A stretch of 64,000 nt of DNA from Phragmites australis (Eukaryota; Streptophyta; Magnoliopsida; Poales; Poaceae): positions 9,248,001 to 9,312,000 of the forward strand of contig NC_084921.1 of the NCBI RefSeq assembly GCF_958298935.1, in the 5' to 3' direction. Below, piece after piece: positions 1 to 10,787 of the stretch. The position numbers and the translations under genes were made by a program. Each line of letters starts with the position of its first letter. Position 1 is the stretch's first letter. Under the pieces are notes generated by a model. The model was not told the DNA's origin and did not search any database. It worked only from the letters and a program-made list of their open reading frames with translations.

Positions 1-543
1 GAAGAAAATCGCCAGATCTACTATGCACACAGTACTGTTGAGTCCTATAGCTGTTGGGCACGAACAGTAGTTGGACAGCTCTTATAACAGAGTTAAGTCA
101 TAAGTGATGGGTCATAAGATTACCCGTCATTTATTACTTTATAAATAACGGATCGTAATATGATCTATCATTTATGACTGGCTCAGGGAGACCTGTCATC
201 TATGCCAAGTCATAAGTGACAGGTCATAAGATGATATGTTACTTATGACTACTGCAAGGAGACCCATCATTTATGACTAGAGCATAAGTGACATATCGTA
301 ATATAATCCGTCACTTATGACTGGTGCAGGAAGACCCATCACTTATGATCAAGTCATAAGTGACGGGTGTGGTTATGACCTGTCACCAATATAATAAGTG
401 ACGTGCAATATTACTATCCATCACTGATGACTTGTTATTAGTGACTGGTCAATATTTGGTCCAGACCCGATGCTACATAAATGACGGGTCGTATAATAAT
501 TCGTCACTAAATTGTGTCTCATTTATCTATTTTTCACGTAGTG
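1..543. mobile_element. Terminal part of a CACTA (En/Spm) transposon, cut by the window start
   Basis: Many copies, in both orientations, of a short subterminal motif (variants of TCATAAGTGACGGGTC) fill this block. It ends in TAGTG at 539-543. Read from the other strand this end begins CACTACGTGAAAA, the usual form of a grass CACTA terminus. The other terminus lies outside the window, so length, orientation and target duplication cannot be checked. No coding sequence is visible here. Confidence 0.75.
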
Positions 544-835
544 TTTGGTTGAACGAATCTGAGACCGCATGAGTGGATATAAAAGTTGAGATTGTGATTA
601 TTTGCTTATATAAATATGATTTTATGATATTGACACATGAATCCTCCTACATAAACGGTTGCATGAGCCTCCTACCGTCGAGCCATGTTGTAGAGGAAAG
701 CCTAAATCAAGCTTCCCTTTCGAATCAAACTGCCAGCATGTACTTACATCAACCAAATCAAAGTATAACAGTAAATACGACTAAATAAATATACTTCTCC
801 TAAGATTATAATATATATATCCGTCCAATCAAATT
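544..835. repeat. Partial MITE, interrupted by the CACTA element
   Basis: Starting directly at the CACTA end, this sequence resembles the inside of the complete MITE at 1249-1707. Shared stretches include the run from TTTGGTTGAACGAATCTGAG through the following ACCGCATGAG block. Only the distal part is in the window; the rest would lie left of the CACTA element. The right boundary is approximate. The ORF-length stretches here are not coding. Confidence 0.45.
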
Positions 836-1208
836 GCTTTCCTATGTAGGACCAATCCGACCCTAATGGATTGATTCCGATTGGAGTCCCTGGGGGCATC
901 TAGCTACCTTTGTTTGTTTCTGCCTGTAGCCATGCAATATTGTGCCTGCACGCGGCTAGCAAGAGCTAGTATAGCTCTAGCTCCTTGCTAGCCTCGTCGT
1001 ATTCGATCAGGTGATCTGCTTTGCTTTTTCATAATCAACGTGCACCCCAGGTCCACTATTAGCCGTTGGACACGCCGGATGACTATTTTGCAAGTCGCGA
1101 TGGAGCGGGCGCGCGCTAGAGTATCTATAAAAGGTTACAGAAGATGTACGTCCTACGACTACTGTGTCATCATCATCTCGGTTATCTGTAAGTCGGCGCA
1201 TGCATATC

Positions 1209-1251
1209 CTATATATCTATCTATCTATATATATATATATATATAGATAGA
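1209..1251. repeat. TA/TATC microsatellite
   Basis: Simple repeat of ATCT and AT units immediately left of the MITE that starts near 1249. The preceding 836-1208 shows nothing recognisable. Confidence 0.8.
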
Positions 1252-1707
1252 GGGTGTGTTTGGTTTATAAGGTTTTATAAAACTGTATCTTATAAATATA
1301 TTAAGGAAAAATAGTCCGAAGAGAATTATATTTATTAAAAGAATAGTATTTGGTTGATTATATTTGTTTAGACATGCTGAGTTAATTTTTTATTTGGTTA
1401 ACTGAATCTGTGACCGTATGAACGAATGCAATAGTTGATATTATAATTGATTGCTCGTATGAAGATAATTTTATAACAGTAATAAATAGATCTGTCTACA
1501 TGAGTGAATACAAAGTATGCATCCTTCAGATCAGATTGCGGAGTAAAACTCAAATGGAGTTTCCCATCTAAGCCAAAATAATACCATATATTTATATCCA
1601 CCAAGCTATACTAGAACAATAAATGCGAATAACCAAACATGTTTCTTTATAAAATTATTTGAATCCACGAGTCTCAGTAGGGAGATTTAGAAAACCAAAC
1701 ACATTCT
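1249..1707. mobile_element. MITE with GTGTGTTTGGTTT inverted ends
   Basis: The left end reads AGGGTGTGTTTGGTTT and the right end, read on the other strand, AGAATGTGTTTGGTTTT. The element is about 460 bp, AT-rich and non-coding. Such ends are common in Tourist/PIF-like or hAT-like grass MITEs. No clean target duplication was found, so the superfamily stays open. Confidence 0.55.
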
Positions 1708-1843
1708 AATGTTTGCAGATAATCGTACAACTGATGCTGATCCAATAAACTAGTAGCAGAGCCTGCAACAGACACATATTGTGTGCTCCTCTTACCACTA
1801 AATCCACAACCACACGTGAATACGGTAACGGTAATAACTAATA

Positions 1844-2099
1844 CTCTCTCCGTCTATTTTCATAAGAGTATTTTGATACGCAAAAGTCTTTAAAAAGTAG
1901 ATTTTGATCTTTATTTTTTTAAAATTAATATTACAACTGCTACATAATCAACATTATATTAAAAATATTTTAAATATGAAACTATCGATACACTTTTCAT
2001 ATACTAAATATATATATAATTTGACTAATTATTTATTAATACTTATAAAGATTGATTTTTTTAAAATTAAACACGCCTTACAAACACAGAGGGAGGCAG
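1844..2099. mobile_element. Stowaway-type MITE with TA target duplication
   Basis: The left terminus CTCTCTCCGTCTATTTTCATAAG pairs with the right terminus, which reads CTGCCTCCCTCTGTGTTTGTAAG on the other strand. TA dinucleotides flank both ends (1842-1843 and 2100-2101). Size (256 bp), AT-richness and CTCCCTCCGT-type ends match Stowaway (Tc1/mariner-derived) MITEs. Confidence 0.75.
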
Positions 2100-2604
2100 T
2101 ACCTAACTAAGTACAATATCATCATCACATTTGCAAGAGTAGCCCAGCAGCTGCAATGGTGCTATTCATACTCAAGTGTGTCTAGACCAGACTAGAGCAC
2201 GTAGGCAGGAGCGCTCAGAGTACTAGTATCTATCTAGGTGGTCACTTGTCACTGTCTGCTGCTACATCAAGCGGAGCCATGTGCTTGGAGGGGGGCTACG
2301 TTGTCGCCCCGCCATTGGCCAATTTGGATCCCATGGTCCCAATCAGATGCTTCTCTCCTGCCAATCAGCGGCGGTTGCGAGCAAGCCCCCTACCGCTGCT
2401 CTGCGGAGAGACAAGAGAGAAGAGGAGGGAGGGAAGAAGAAGGCTCAGGAAGAAAAGGAGACGAGTCCTTAACTGTTCATTATGCGTCTGTTACTATATG
2501 CTATGTAGAGAAACAGTAATGTGATTGTAATTACACTTTTTTAGGCTATGTCGTTGTAGAAACAATTTTGCCTTCTTAGGCATACCAATTGCACGCATAC
2601 GACT
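2100..2604. other. Intergenic, no gene supported
   Basis: Overlapping ORFs of 60-90 codons exist around 2238-2524, with Arg/Lys/Glu-rich ends from a GAGAAG-rich stretch. None shows a recognisable domain, and three frames are open at once, as expected from compositional bias. I see no gene. Confidence 0.5.
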
Positions 2605-3363
2605 GGAATTTTTTTAATATTATTATTTTGTATGTAAATTTCAAAAATAATACATAAATAATGAAAATTACAAAAATAATACATATTTGCGTTCTGGTCC
2701 CACAAAAAAGGGGTTTTCGTGTCTTGACAACTCGAAACAATCTTTTCGAGTTTCGATCACGCGAAAACATATTTTCACGTACTTAAAGCTCAAAAATACA
2801 ATTTTTGCGTTATGATTGTACGATTTTTTTTTTGCATCTTGAGCACACGAAAACATTCTTTTCGAGTCCTGACCACGCGAAAATAGGATTTGCATGGTAG
2901 AAAATATTTTTAGCGCAAAAAAGTATTTTGCTTTTGCATTCTGCAAATCAACTTATTTGTTGTATGAAAAATCGAAAAATGTATTTAAATTTTATTGTAT
3001 GCATGCAAAAACTATTCAACCAAAATTTCTATCGCTTTTTTATTTTGCGATTCAACTTATTTCATATACAGAATGGAAAGATGGAAAAAAAATTATAGAA
3101 TCATTTGTCCGATAATGGAACATAGCTAATAAACATTACATATGCTGATAAACATTACATAGGACGTAGCGATTTTTCTCGTACTGCGAATGGACTCTAG
3201 TCATACAGAGATGACAAAAACAAACGTTGGCATATATGGTATACCTAAATACTAACTAAATAGCGTATCGATGCTAAACATAACTGCCTTAGGGACTGAA
3301 AATAGCTTGAGTTATAATAGATGCTCTACTGAGTACACCTAGGATATTTGCACTTTCTCTAGG

Positions 3364-3613
3364 CATCAGGACCTGCCGCCTTGGCACGACGGGTTCTCTC
3401 CCATTTTATTTCCCCCTCTGCCTCGCGTGCTTCAGCATTGGCGTGGTCCTATGCTACCTTCCTTATGCACTCCTCCTCTTGCCTCTTATGGCGTAGTTCC
3501 TCCTGTTATTCCTCGTACTCCTGGAGTTCGTAAGCCTGTCTCCTCTACTGCATGTTCATTTCAACCCAATGCTTCTGGTGCTCATTTTGCTCCATGTTCA
3601 TCCATTTCATGAA
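3364..3613 (-). pseudogene. Decayed Glu/Gln/Arg-rich coiled-coil ORF, probably transposon tail
   Basis: Read on the minus strand, one frame gives a hydrophilic, heptad-like peptide with MEQNEHQKHW near its start, then stretches such as RRQAYELQEYEE and QEELRHKRQEEE. It is interrupted by three stop codons. The composition is typical of C-terminal coiled coils of plant transposon proteins. I do not recognise a specific family. It lies inside the 2605-8802 element, upstream (on +) of the other minus-strand coding relics. Confidence 0.35.
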
Positions 3614-4299
3614 GTCACAGATAGGTAGAGGAGACTGGACAAATAAAAGAAGAGGGAAGATTAGTAATAAAGTGTAAAAAATCGTATGGAAAGTGACACT
3701 AGTGATCTATGTCGCTATACTGGTGGGTATTCATATAGTCCATGTTGAAGCGGGTCATACTGGTAGTTGGCACACATGAAGAAGAGTGTGCTATAAGTGT
3801 AGGAGATATCCTGGGATTCACAAAGCCTATAAGGGTCGCCACAGAAACACATCGGCAGTTCGACCCCCTGGGAAATGGAAGTTCCCCAGGAAGATATTGC
3901 AGTTAAGAGAGCTGAGGAAGAAGTGGTCTATCTATAGTTCAAGGTGAGGTTATTTATGGTCACTAGGGGCTGGTGCATGAACTGAGTGTATGGGCATGGC
4001 TCGGAGCTAAAGGATGGAAAAACTATGCGCAAGGAGAAATGAGCAGGGATTTCTTGTAAAAGCTGGAAAAGTTATGTCATTGATGATTGATAGAGATTCC
4101 CTATGAAAGCTGTTGCTTTGTGTGGTTATCTTGTTTTGTGACAGAGAAATGTGCATCGGCATGGCTCGAAGCTGGAGGATGTCGAAAGCCGAAGGGATAA
4201 GGTCACGCATGAGTGCTTCCTCATACATGGAGGGGTCCATTGTTCTCATGCATGAGCAGTCCAAACTAATCAAATAGAAAGTTAAACAAATTACTTTTA

Positions 4300-4686
4300 T
4301 TAAGCATAAAAGTAACACAAACTACTCCTGACCTCTACCATGGACCATGCCTCTAGCATGCTTCGCCTACATGCTAACGCTGGAACGTCTACCTCCTCCA
4401 CCTCCGGAGAATGCTTGTACACAGAAGGTGTGTACCAATCGGGCGTGTGGCGCTCACGTCTGGGCAATTGGTGGAGACCGTATGTGCCTTCTGCCTCCTG
4501 CTGCGTAACCTGAGTGGGCGGAGGTGCATTGTACAACTGAGAGGGGTCTATCACTTCGGAGGCCCATTCGTAGTCAAAGAATGGGTCCCCGCTGGAGTGC
4601 AGTGAACTCCTGAAAACATGTGTGGTCATTTCCATACGGATGATACCTGCATTATATCGTGCAGAGACATGTGAGTATTGCCACAT
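4300..4686 (-). pseudogene. Unrecognised 128-codon minus-strand ORF in the MULE-like element
   Basis: This open frame has an acidic/aromatic middle (FFDYEWASEVIDPSQLY), a Pro-Thr-Gln stretch (PPPTQVTQQ) and an RRERHTPDWYTP motif. The layout resembles the low-complexity tails that follow plant mobile domain or MULE proteins, and it shares strand and element with the MULE relic at 6839-7480. I do not recognise it with certainty. No start context or splice partner could be fixed, so it may be a last exon or a remnant. Confidence 0.35.
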
Positions 4687-4909
4687 AATTCATAATAAAT
4701 CAAACATTATGGAATAAAGAGTAGGAACATATCAGGTGTAGAAATAAACACAAGGGCGACAAAACCAGAGCCTCCTGACTGGTCAGGTCGCACACGCTAA
4801 GGACTATAGTAGCCATGACCGATCCACCCAGAGCCTCCTACCTGATCAGGGCACGGAGGCTCAGTACTAGCGTAGAGCTGGTGGAAGGTCCATCTAGAGC
4901 TTCCTGCCT

Positions 4910-6250
4910 TGTGACAGTTCAAAATACTTAAGCATGTCATTAAGCACTCATGAGCATCATTAGTATCTTAATCAATATTTTGAGTGTCAAATTAATGCAA
5001 TTAAAGATTTAAAATATGGTTAATTTTAATAATAATTGGTGCTCTATGAAGGAGCTCACAAAATTGCTATAAAACATAGGGTTGGGAACAATTTTAGAAA
5101 TTAGTCCATGACATATGAAGAATATTAGTGATTTTCCCCCAAATTTTTGGGAATTAAATTGGAGGCTTGAAAAAAATTGGTGCAAGATGCAAAAGGTTGC
5201 AACTTTGGATAATTTTATTTCAAATTTGGCTCAGGATTTTTGGGTCAAACAAGTTAAAATGGGTTGCACAGAAATTATAGAATCCAACAAATTTTGTTGC
5301 ACAATATTTGGACCAATGGAAAAACTGGTTTTTGGATTAGACAAGTGGAGGGGATATTTTGCTTCGGTGGGTTAGTGTTCACGTGCCATTGTCATTCTCT
5401 CTGCCTCTCTGCCGCCACCATTGTGGACTTTAGAGGTCAACCAACACGCCACGCCATCGAGTCACGACCACCGAGCTGCTTCCAGGGGTTTCGGTCGACG
5501 CCCTTATCTCCCTGTGGCCTCTCATCCCTCTCTCTCCCTTACTTCTCTCTCGCGCACCCAAAGCATATGAGAGCAGAGCATGCACACACGTCACCGCCGA
5601 CCCAAATCCATCGAGGCTGAGCTCAACTCTGTTGGGCCCAAGCCCTGGGAAGCTAGGAGGGAGGCCGCCGAAGGTGCCTCTAGCTTCTCCCCGCCGAATT
5701 TCTCTCCTTTTCGATCGAATCGAGCGCGCAGACGTTGTCTTCCCTAACGCCGACATGTTCCTCCACCTCTCACCATTGACCCGTCGAACCACTGCCTCTC
5801 CAGCCCAACCAAACCCACATTGAGCTTCTTCGAGCTCCCCTCTAGCTTTAGCGCACGTCATTTTGGGCATAGCCCATGGCCGGTGTGCTCCTCCTCTCGC
5901 GGTCGTGCGCTGCCGCCCGTGGGTGCTCGTTGCCGGTTGAGCCACCACCGGGCTCGTTAGCCAATTGGCACATCGTTGGATCCGCATGCTCGCGTAGATG
6001 CTCTAAATGTACTCGTCCGGGTCGACTGCGCCACTATCTAGCTATCGACGTGTTGAATCGAGGCGTTGCCATGTTGTCACCATTGTGCTCCGCCACTCAC
6101 CTCTGCCCATTGCCGTCGACCCCGTGTGTTTCAGTCGTGTCCACCGTGCCATGCTGATGCTTTGGCTATTTTCCCTTGGTCCGCGCCGCCGTGCCGTTTG
6201 CTGCTGGTCCCATCGCATGTCCCCTCGCGGGGCCTATGAAGAAAGACGGT
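4910..6250 (+). repeat. Probable truncated Gypsy-type LTR
   Basis: The block opens with TGTGACAGTTCAAAATAC, runs through AT-rich sequence (to about 5350), then turns into CT-rich, GC-rich non-coding sequence (5390-6230) with many short overlapping ORFs in all frames. That layout is typical of long LTRs of grass Gypsy elements (U3, then transcribed leader). The 3' end is not defined, because another LTR piece starts at about 6252. Assignment is by appearance only. Confidence 0.3.
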
Positions 6251-6251
6251 T

Positions 6252-6833
6252 TGAAGATATCTTTGATGGGCACAAGGCTTATCGCCCTGTCACATCAGAC
6301 CGCGTCAGACCTGCTCTGACCAAACGGGCATGAGAGAGTACTCAGAAGCTGGCCAGTGGGCGCCCCTGCGCCTGCTAAAGCTGGAACGCGAAGACCGATG
6401 GAACCGTTCAAGGGATGTATTTTCAACCCTCTGTAACATTAACTGTAGACCAATGATGGTCACTTTCAATTTATTATTTACGGAAACTTGTGCCCTTGTT
6501 CTGGGTATTCCCTGAATGGCCCTCCCCCCGGTAGATAAAAGGGGGGTAGGGGGGAACACTTTGTAAGAGAGAGACATCCAGAGAGAGATAGGAAAAAGAA
6601 AAGGAGAAGAGCATTGATAACATACAGAACACACAGGAGTAGGGTATTACGCCTCCGTACGGTCTGAACCTGTCTAAATTCTTGGTGCATTCATTTCTAC
6701 TAGCTGACGATCCATCCTACCTAAGTCCCACTCGCATTAACCCCATGTACGAGGTAGTTCCAGGACCAGCCCCCCGGCCGAATCTCAAAGGGGGTCCTTC
6801 AGGATCTCTATTCGCGGTGTTCATCCACCGACA
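6252..6833 (-). repeat. LTR fragment in minus orientation
   Basis: Read on the minus strand from 6833 this starts TGTCGGTGGATGAACACCGC. It then passes a GACAGGTTCAGACCGTACGG / TAATACCCTACTCCTGTG block and a GGGGG-rich, TATCTACC-containing stretch. These are hallmarks I associate with grass LTR retrotransposon U3 regions. The inner boundary is uncertain: TGAAG at 6252 and TGTCACA near 6288 are both possible. No target duplication was found. It lies directly against the MULE transposase relic. Confidence 0.4.
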
Positions 6834-6838
6834 GCGTC

Positions 6839-7480
6839 CTTGTGCACTTCACTAATTTCTTCCACAAAGCATCAAACTTGTGACTTTGGTTCTGACTGCA
6901 CAACCTCCTAAACATGTTTATCACTGTCTTGTTCTTGAATTGCTTGTAGAAATTTGTTCCCATGTGACACATACACCACCGGTTCTGTAGGTCAGGCCAT
7001 GGGAACAACTCACTTGAATCTTCTTGCAGCGTCTTTATAGCAGATAAGATCATAGTATGCCGGTCATGTAAAATGCAATCATTATATAGATCATGAACAT
7101 TCCTAGTCTTAAGATGCCCAAAAAACTAGAGCCATCTCAACCTGCTCTCACTCTCCATAAACGCAAATGCTAAAGTAAGTATTTGGTTATTTGCATCAAT
7201 ACTAATTGCAGTGAGAATCTGATCTTTTTACTTTTCAGTCAAGAATGTGCCATCTACACAGAACAAATGATGACAATGTTGGAATGACTAAATACACCGT
7301 CCCAAAGAAAAGAAAACATGTCAGAAAATCCTGGATTAGTTTTCATTAATTTTAGTCTTCTTGAAAGCGGTGTATGTGCCAGAGTTCCTTTCCTTCATAA
7401 TTTCAAGGACACGAGGAATGTTGAATAAGAAGCCTCATATGTACCCAACGCTTCTCCAAGGCTTTCTGTTTCGCACGCCA
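6839..7480 (-). pseudogene. MULE (Mutator-like) transposase relic, catalytic region
   Basis: Read on the minus strand, pieces of a MULE transposase appear in order: IPRVLEIMKERNSGTY, FCVDGTFLTEK, an ILTAISIDANNQILTLAFAF stretch (the beta-strand region after the first catalytic Asp), DRHTMILSAIKTLQE, then FPWPDLQNRWCMCHMGTNFY and a KRLCSQNQ-like segment. Several stops and at least two frame changes disrupt it. The longest uninterrupted piece is 81 codons at 6808-7053, whose last codons already run into the adjoining LTR. It cannot make an active transposase. It supports a Mutator-type identity for the 2605-8802 element. Confidence 0.7.
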
Positions 7481-7734
7481 AACCTTTTGATAAGTAATAT
7501 CATATTTGAACTGTCGAAAATCTAAGACCTATCTGTGACATGTCTATGACTTTACTCTAAGACCTATAGTGCTCAAGACATGTATGTGACATGACATAAT
7601 TTTCAATGAAATAAAATTATTCTCAGCCTAATAAAAAATTATATCATCTAGGATTAGCAATAAAAATATTATTAAATTACATAATTTACTGTATTTTCAA
7701 AAACTATATAAAACCTAACTAAACTTAGAACAAG

Positions 7735-8185
7735 TATCTCAAATAAAATTATTTGTTACATCTATCTAATATGTATAACATACAACAAATACTTCAAATT
7801 AAATCGCACATCTATGATACCACCACTAAATCTATAATTAATTTCCCTACTCGTATATCCTAATGTCAATATTGCATACATATAATAATTACCACCTAAT
7901 TTTTATTACTTATATGGACATCTACAACTACCAAATACCTCAAATTAAATTGTACACCTTTGATAACATTACACAATCTATATTTCATTTTCCGACTCAT
8001 TTATATTGCATCTGTCTAATAATTATAACCTAATATTAAATATTTATACAGACATCTACAACTACCACATACTTTAAATTAAATTCTACATCTACAAAAA
8101 GATTATTAAATCTATAATTTATTTTCATACTCATTAATTATTTCTACCAATATCTATAACTACCAAATATCTAATTGTAACAAAA
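7735..8185. repeat. Imperfect AT-rich tandem repeat, period about 135-145 bp
   Basis: A block containing ACTACCAAATACCTCAAATT / AAATTAAAT followed by CTATAATTTATTTTC recurs with anchors near 7795, 7941 and 8074, plus a partial copy near 8160. The copies are diverged. No coding content is seen. Confidence 0.5.
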
Positions 8186-8802
8186 AATAATACTAACAAA
8201 AATACATAATTTTTTTTACCTTATTTCCTTTTGTCATTCTCCTCCTTCCTTTTCCTCTCCTCTTCCTCCCCTCCTCCTTCCTCCTCCTCCCTCTCTCTCC
8301 TTTCTTTTCCTCTCCTTTCGCCTCTCCTTCTTCTTCATCGCTTTTTTCCTCTCGCTCTCTTAAACTAAGCGCTTGGCCGAACTCGCAAATCACACCGCGG
8401 GGGAGGAGGGGCCGTGCGACCGAGATAAGGCTGATAGTTTTCATGCCCCTAAGATGCGAAAACCTGCCACGTGTTCGGTTATCGCTGCCCCAGGCCGTGA
8501 CTACTTACATGTCAGTAGTTTTCGAGCGCCCAGGCCGCGACAATGCATTTCTCAAGCCCTCAAGCCGCGGCAATCCATTTTTCGCGGCACCAAATCGCAA
8601 AATTTTGCTTACTGTGCACATGTGGGAATTTTATAGGTGTTTTCATTTTTCAAGGACGCGAAAATTAATTATTCACGTCCCCGAGACTCAAAAATTTCCT
8701 TTCTCGCGGGACCAGGACACGAATATATATTATTTTTACAATTTTCATAATTTATATATTATTTTTGAAATTTATGTATAACATAATAATATAAAAAAAT
8801 TC

Positions 8803-10787
8803 TATACACCTGCACAAGTTGAGGGTGTGATTTTCACTCGAAAAGGCGAAGGGAGTGATTCGTCGTTTGGATCAAAATGGTTTTGGTTCAGTAACCCGGT
8901 CCCAGGGAGGAATTGAGGTAAGTCTAGCTTGCTGTGCACGCTTTCGAATTGCGCTTTCGTTTCCACACTCTCGTGTTCTGTTTGAAATATAGAAAAAAAT
9001 TGCATGAATTTTACGGGCTTCAGTACAAATCCAGCAAGAGTTCAACGGGATTTCCACCTTTTTAAATGGCCCCTCGAGTATCTGCCTCTATCTTACACGA
9101 CCAGGGTAATAGTGCGTCTCCAACTCTCCATGGTACAGTTCGTTCTTGTGACTGAGATTGATTTGTCCTTCACTGCCAACGTATTGGTACGCATGCAAAA
9201 TAAACCAACCAACAAAATAGGAGTACTTGTACCTGATGCAAACTTGGCCTGTCTAAACCTGACTTGCCGATCCGTCCTCAGCAGTGGCAGACGCACACCC
9301 GGTGGTGGGCAGGGGCTCTCTCTTTTTCCTTTTCCTCATCCACATCCACCTCCACCTCCACTTCTTTATTTTTTCTCCTTCTTCCTCATCCTCCTCATCT
9401 AATCTTTGCTGGTCCTCAACTGCCACAACTGGAAGCTGCCGAGGATTTCCCCCCTGATAACACGCTGCCTGAATCCTGATGGATGCTAGCTGATATTCAC
9501 TCCACGTCTGACGCAGGTCAATGGTCGATGCAGCCAGCAGCGCTGATGGTTCTAACAGATCGACGCACGCACGCTAACGCTTCATTAATATATTCCTCTG
9601 AAATTCCCACGAAACACCGGGACGATAACTGAGAAAGTTCACGAGTGCTCGCGTCTACTTTTTCTGAGGATGTAGTGCTATCTCCTTTTCTTTCTCATTT
9701 CCGCCGGCACCTTTTGTTCTCTTGTGCTTTTTAATGTTCAGTGACTCAATTGCAGCGCAGCCATCAGATCGAGGTCTTTGTGCTGCCGCGATCGATTAAA
9801 AAAAGAGAGGGGAAAACAGACGACAAAAGAAAAAGGTTTCTTCGACAGACTGATTATCCACCACTAGTCTAAAGAACGGCAATTAGTGGGAGTACTCGAT
9901 TATTCTAACAAGGTATTACTAGCATGCATGATGAAGGTCCACCCTATGTTTATGCGAAAGTGTATGAGAGATAATCCATGACCATGATATGAGGAATCTT
10001 TTGGGATCCAAGATGTCCAACTTGCTAGCTCATTCCTATTGCACCTCCCCCTCCCTCCACTCTTGCTAGTTCAGCTAAGTTTCTAATTAAACACACACGA
10101 ATTTGAGTTTTCAAATAAAATATTATGTGACATAATGAAGTTTTTCTGTTGCCTATATATTTCTTTTGTTACAACTTACAAGGAAGACGTACACACGTAT
10201 GTACCACTATACACATACCACACTCACACCACGCGTCCTATCGCATGGCTAGGAAGTCACATAATCACTACATGTACATAGTGCTGACCAACTTGGCTAT
10301 GTCTACTGGGCCGGCTCGAAGCCCGCTACTGTAGGCACGACTCATACACGACACGGCTCTAGTCACCGGTAGTGCCTAGACCAAGGCCACGGTATGCCGT
10401 GCCGGCATGACCTAACCCAGCTATGCCCCGCCTGCCCCCGCGTTGTCACCCTGCCACGCCCCGCCCCACCCCGCCGACTGTGCTGCAAATGTGCCCAGGT
10501 CGACCCGGTTTAGCACGGTCGCTCACGTGCCATGCCATGGACCGCGCCTCCGGCATGCAGGTCGGCATGGCACAACATGTTAATCATTCCGAGCCTGTCG
10601 GGCCATGCCTAGCCGAGCCCATGCCGAACCAGCCTAACAGGGCCATTTGAACAGGTTTGTATGTACATGCATATATGTTACTAACACTAATGCACTTGTA
10701 TTTGTGTGAATAGGTGGGCATCACGATTTGGGCCTCAGTAGGTGAAATCCTAGTCCTAAGACTCCACACTCCACCATGAGTCGATCC
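8803..10787. other. Intergenic stretch without a supported gene
   Basis: Short ORFs at 9004-9479 are open in both strands and three frames over a CT-rich stretch (9300-9400) and show no domain. A GC-rich part at about 10290-10640 is full of GGCATGCCGTGCC-like inverted words, as in hAT-type repeats, but no ends could be fixed. Nothing else is recognised. Confidence 0.4.

Larger units (their letters stand above)
2605..8802 (-). mobile_element. Degraded MULE-like element with about 100-bp inverted ends and nested LTR debris
   Basis: Positions 2605-2705 and 8705-8802 are inverted copies of each other (by eye roughly 85% alike). Both include an AT-rich block with TTTCAAAAATAATA and then a CTGGTCCC motif. 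Inside both ends, short motifs around CGAGTCCTGACCACGCGAAAA recur as subterminal repeats (about 2700-2890 and 8440-8715). Flanking 9-mers are CATACGACT (left) and TATACACCT (right), 6 of 9 matching, which is weak support for a Mutator-type duplication. A MULE transposase relic lies inside on the minus strand. The element is broken by LTR sequences and decayed coding pieces. Confidence 0.5.

Noticed and set aside
2238..2524. Three overlapping ORFs of 63-93 codons
   Set aside because: No domain, no splice partner, bias from a GAGAAG-rich stretch.
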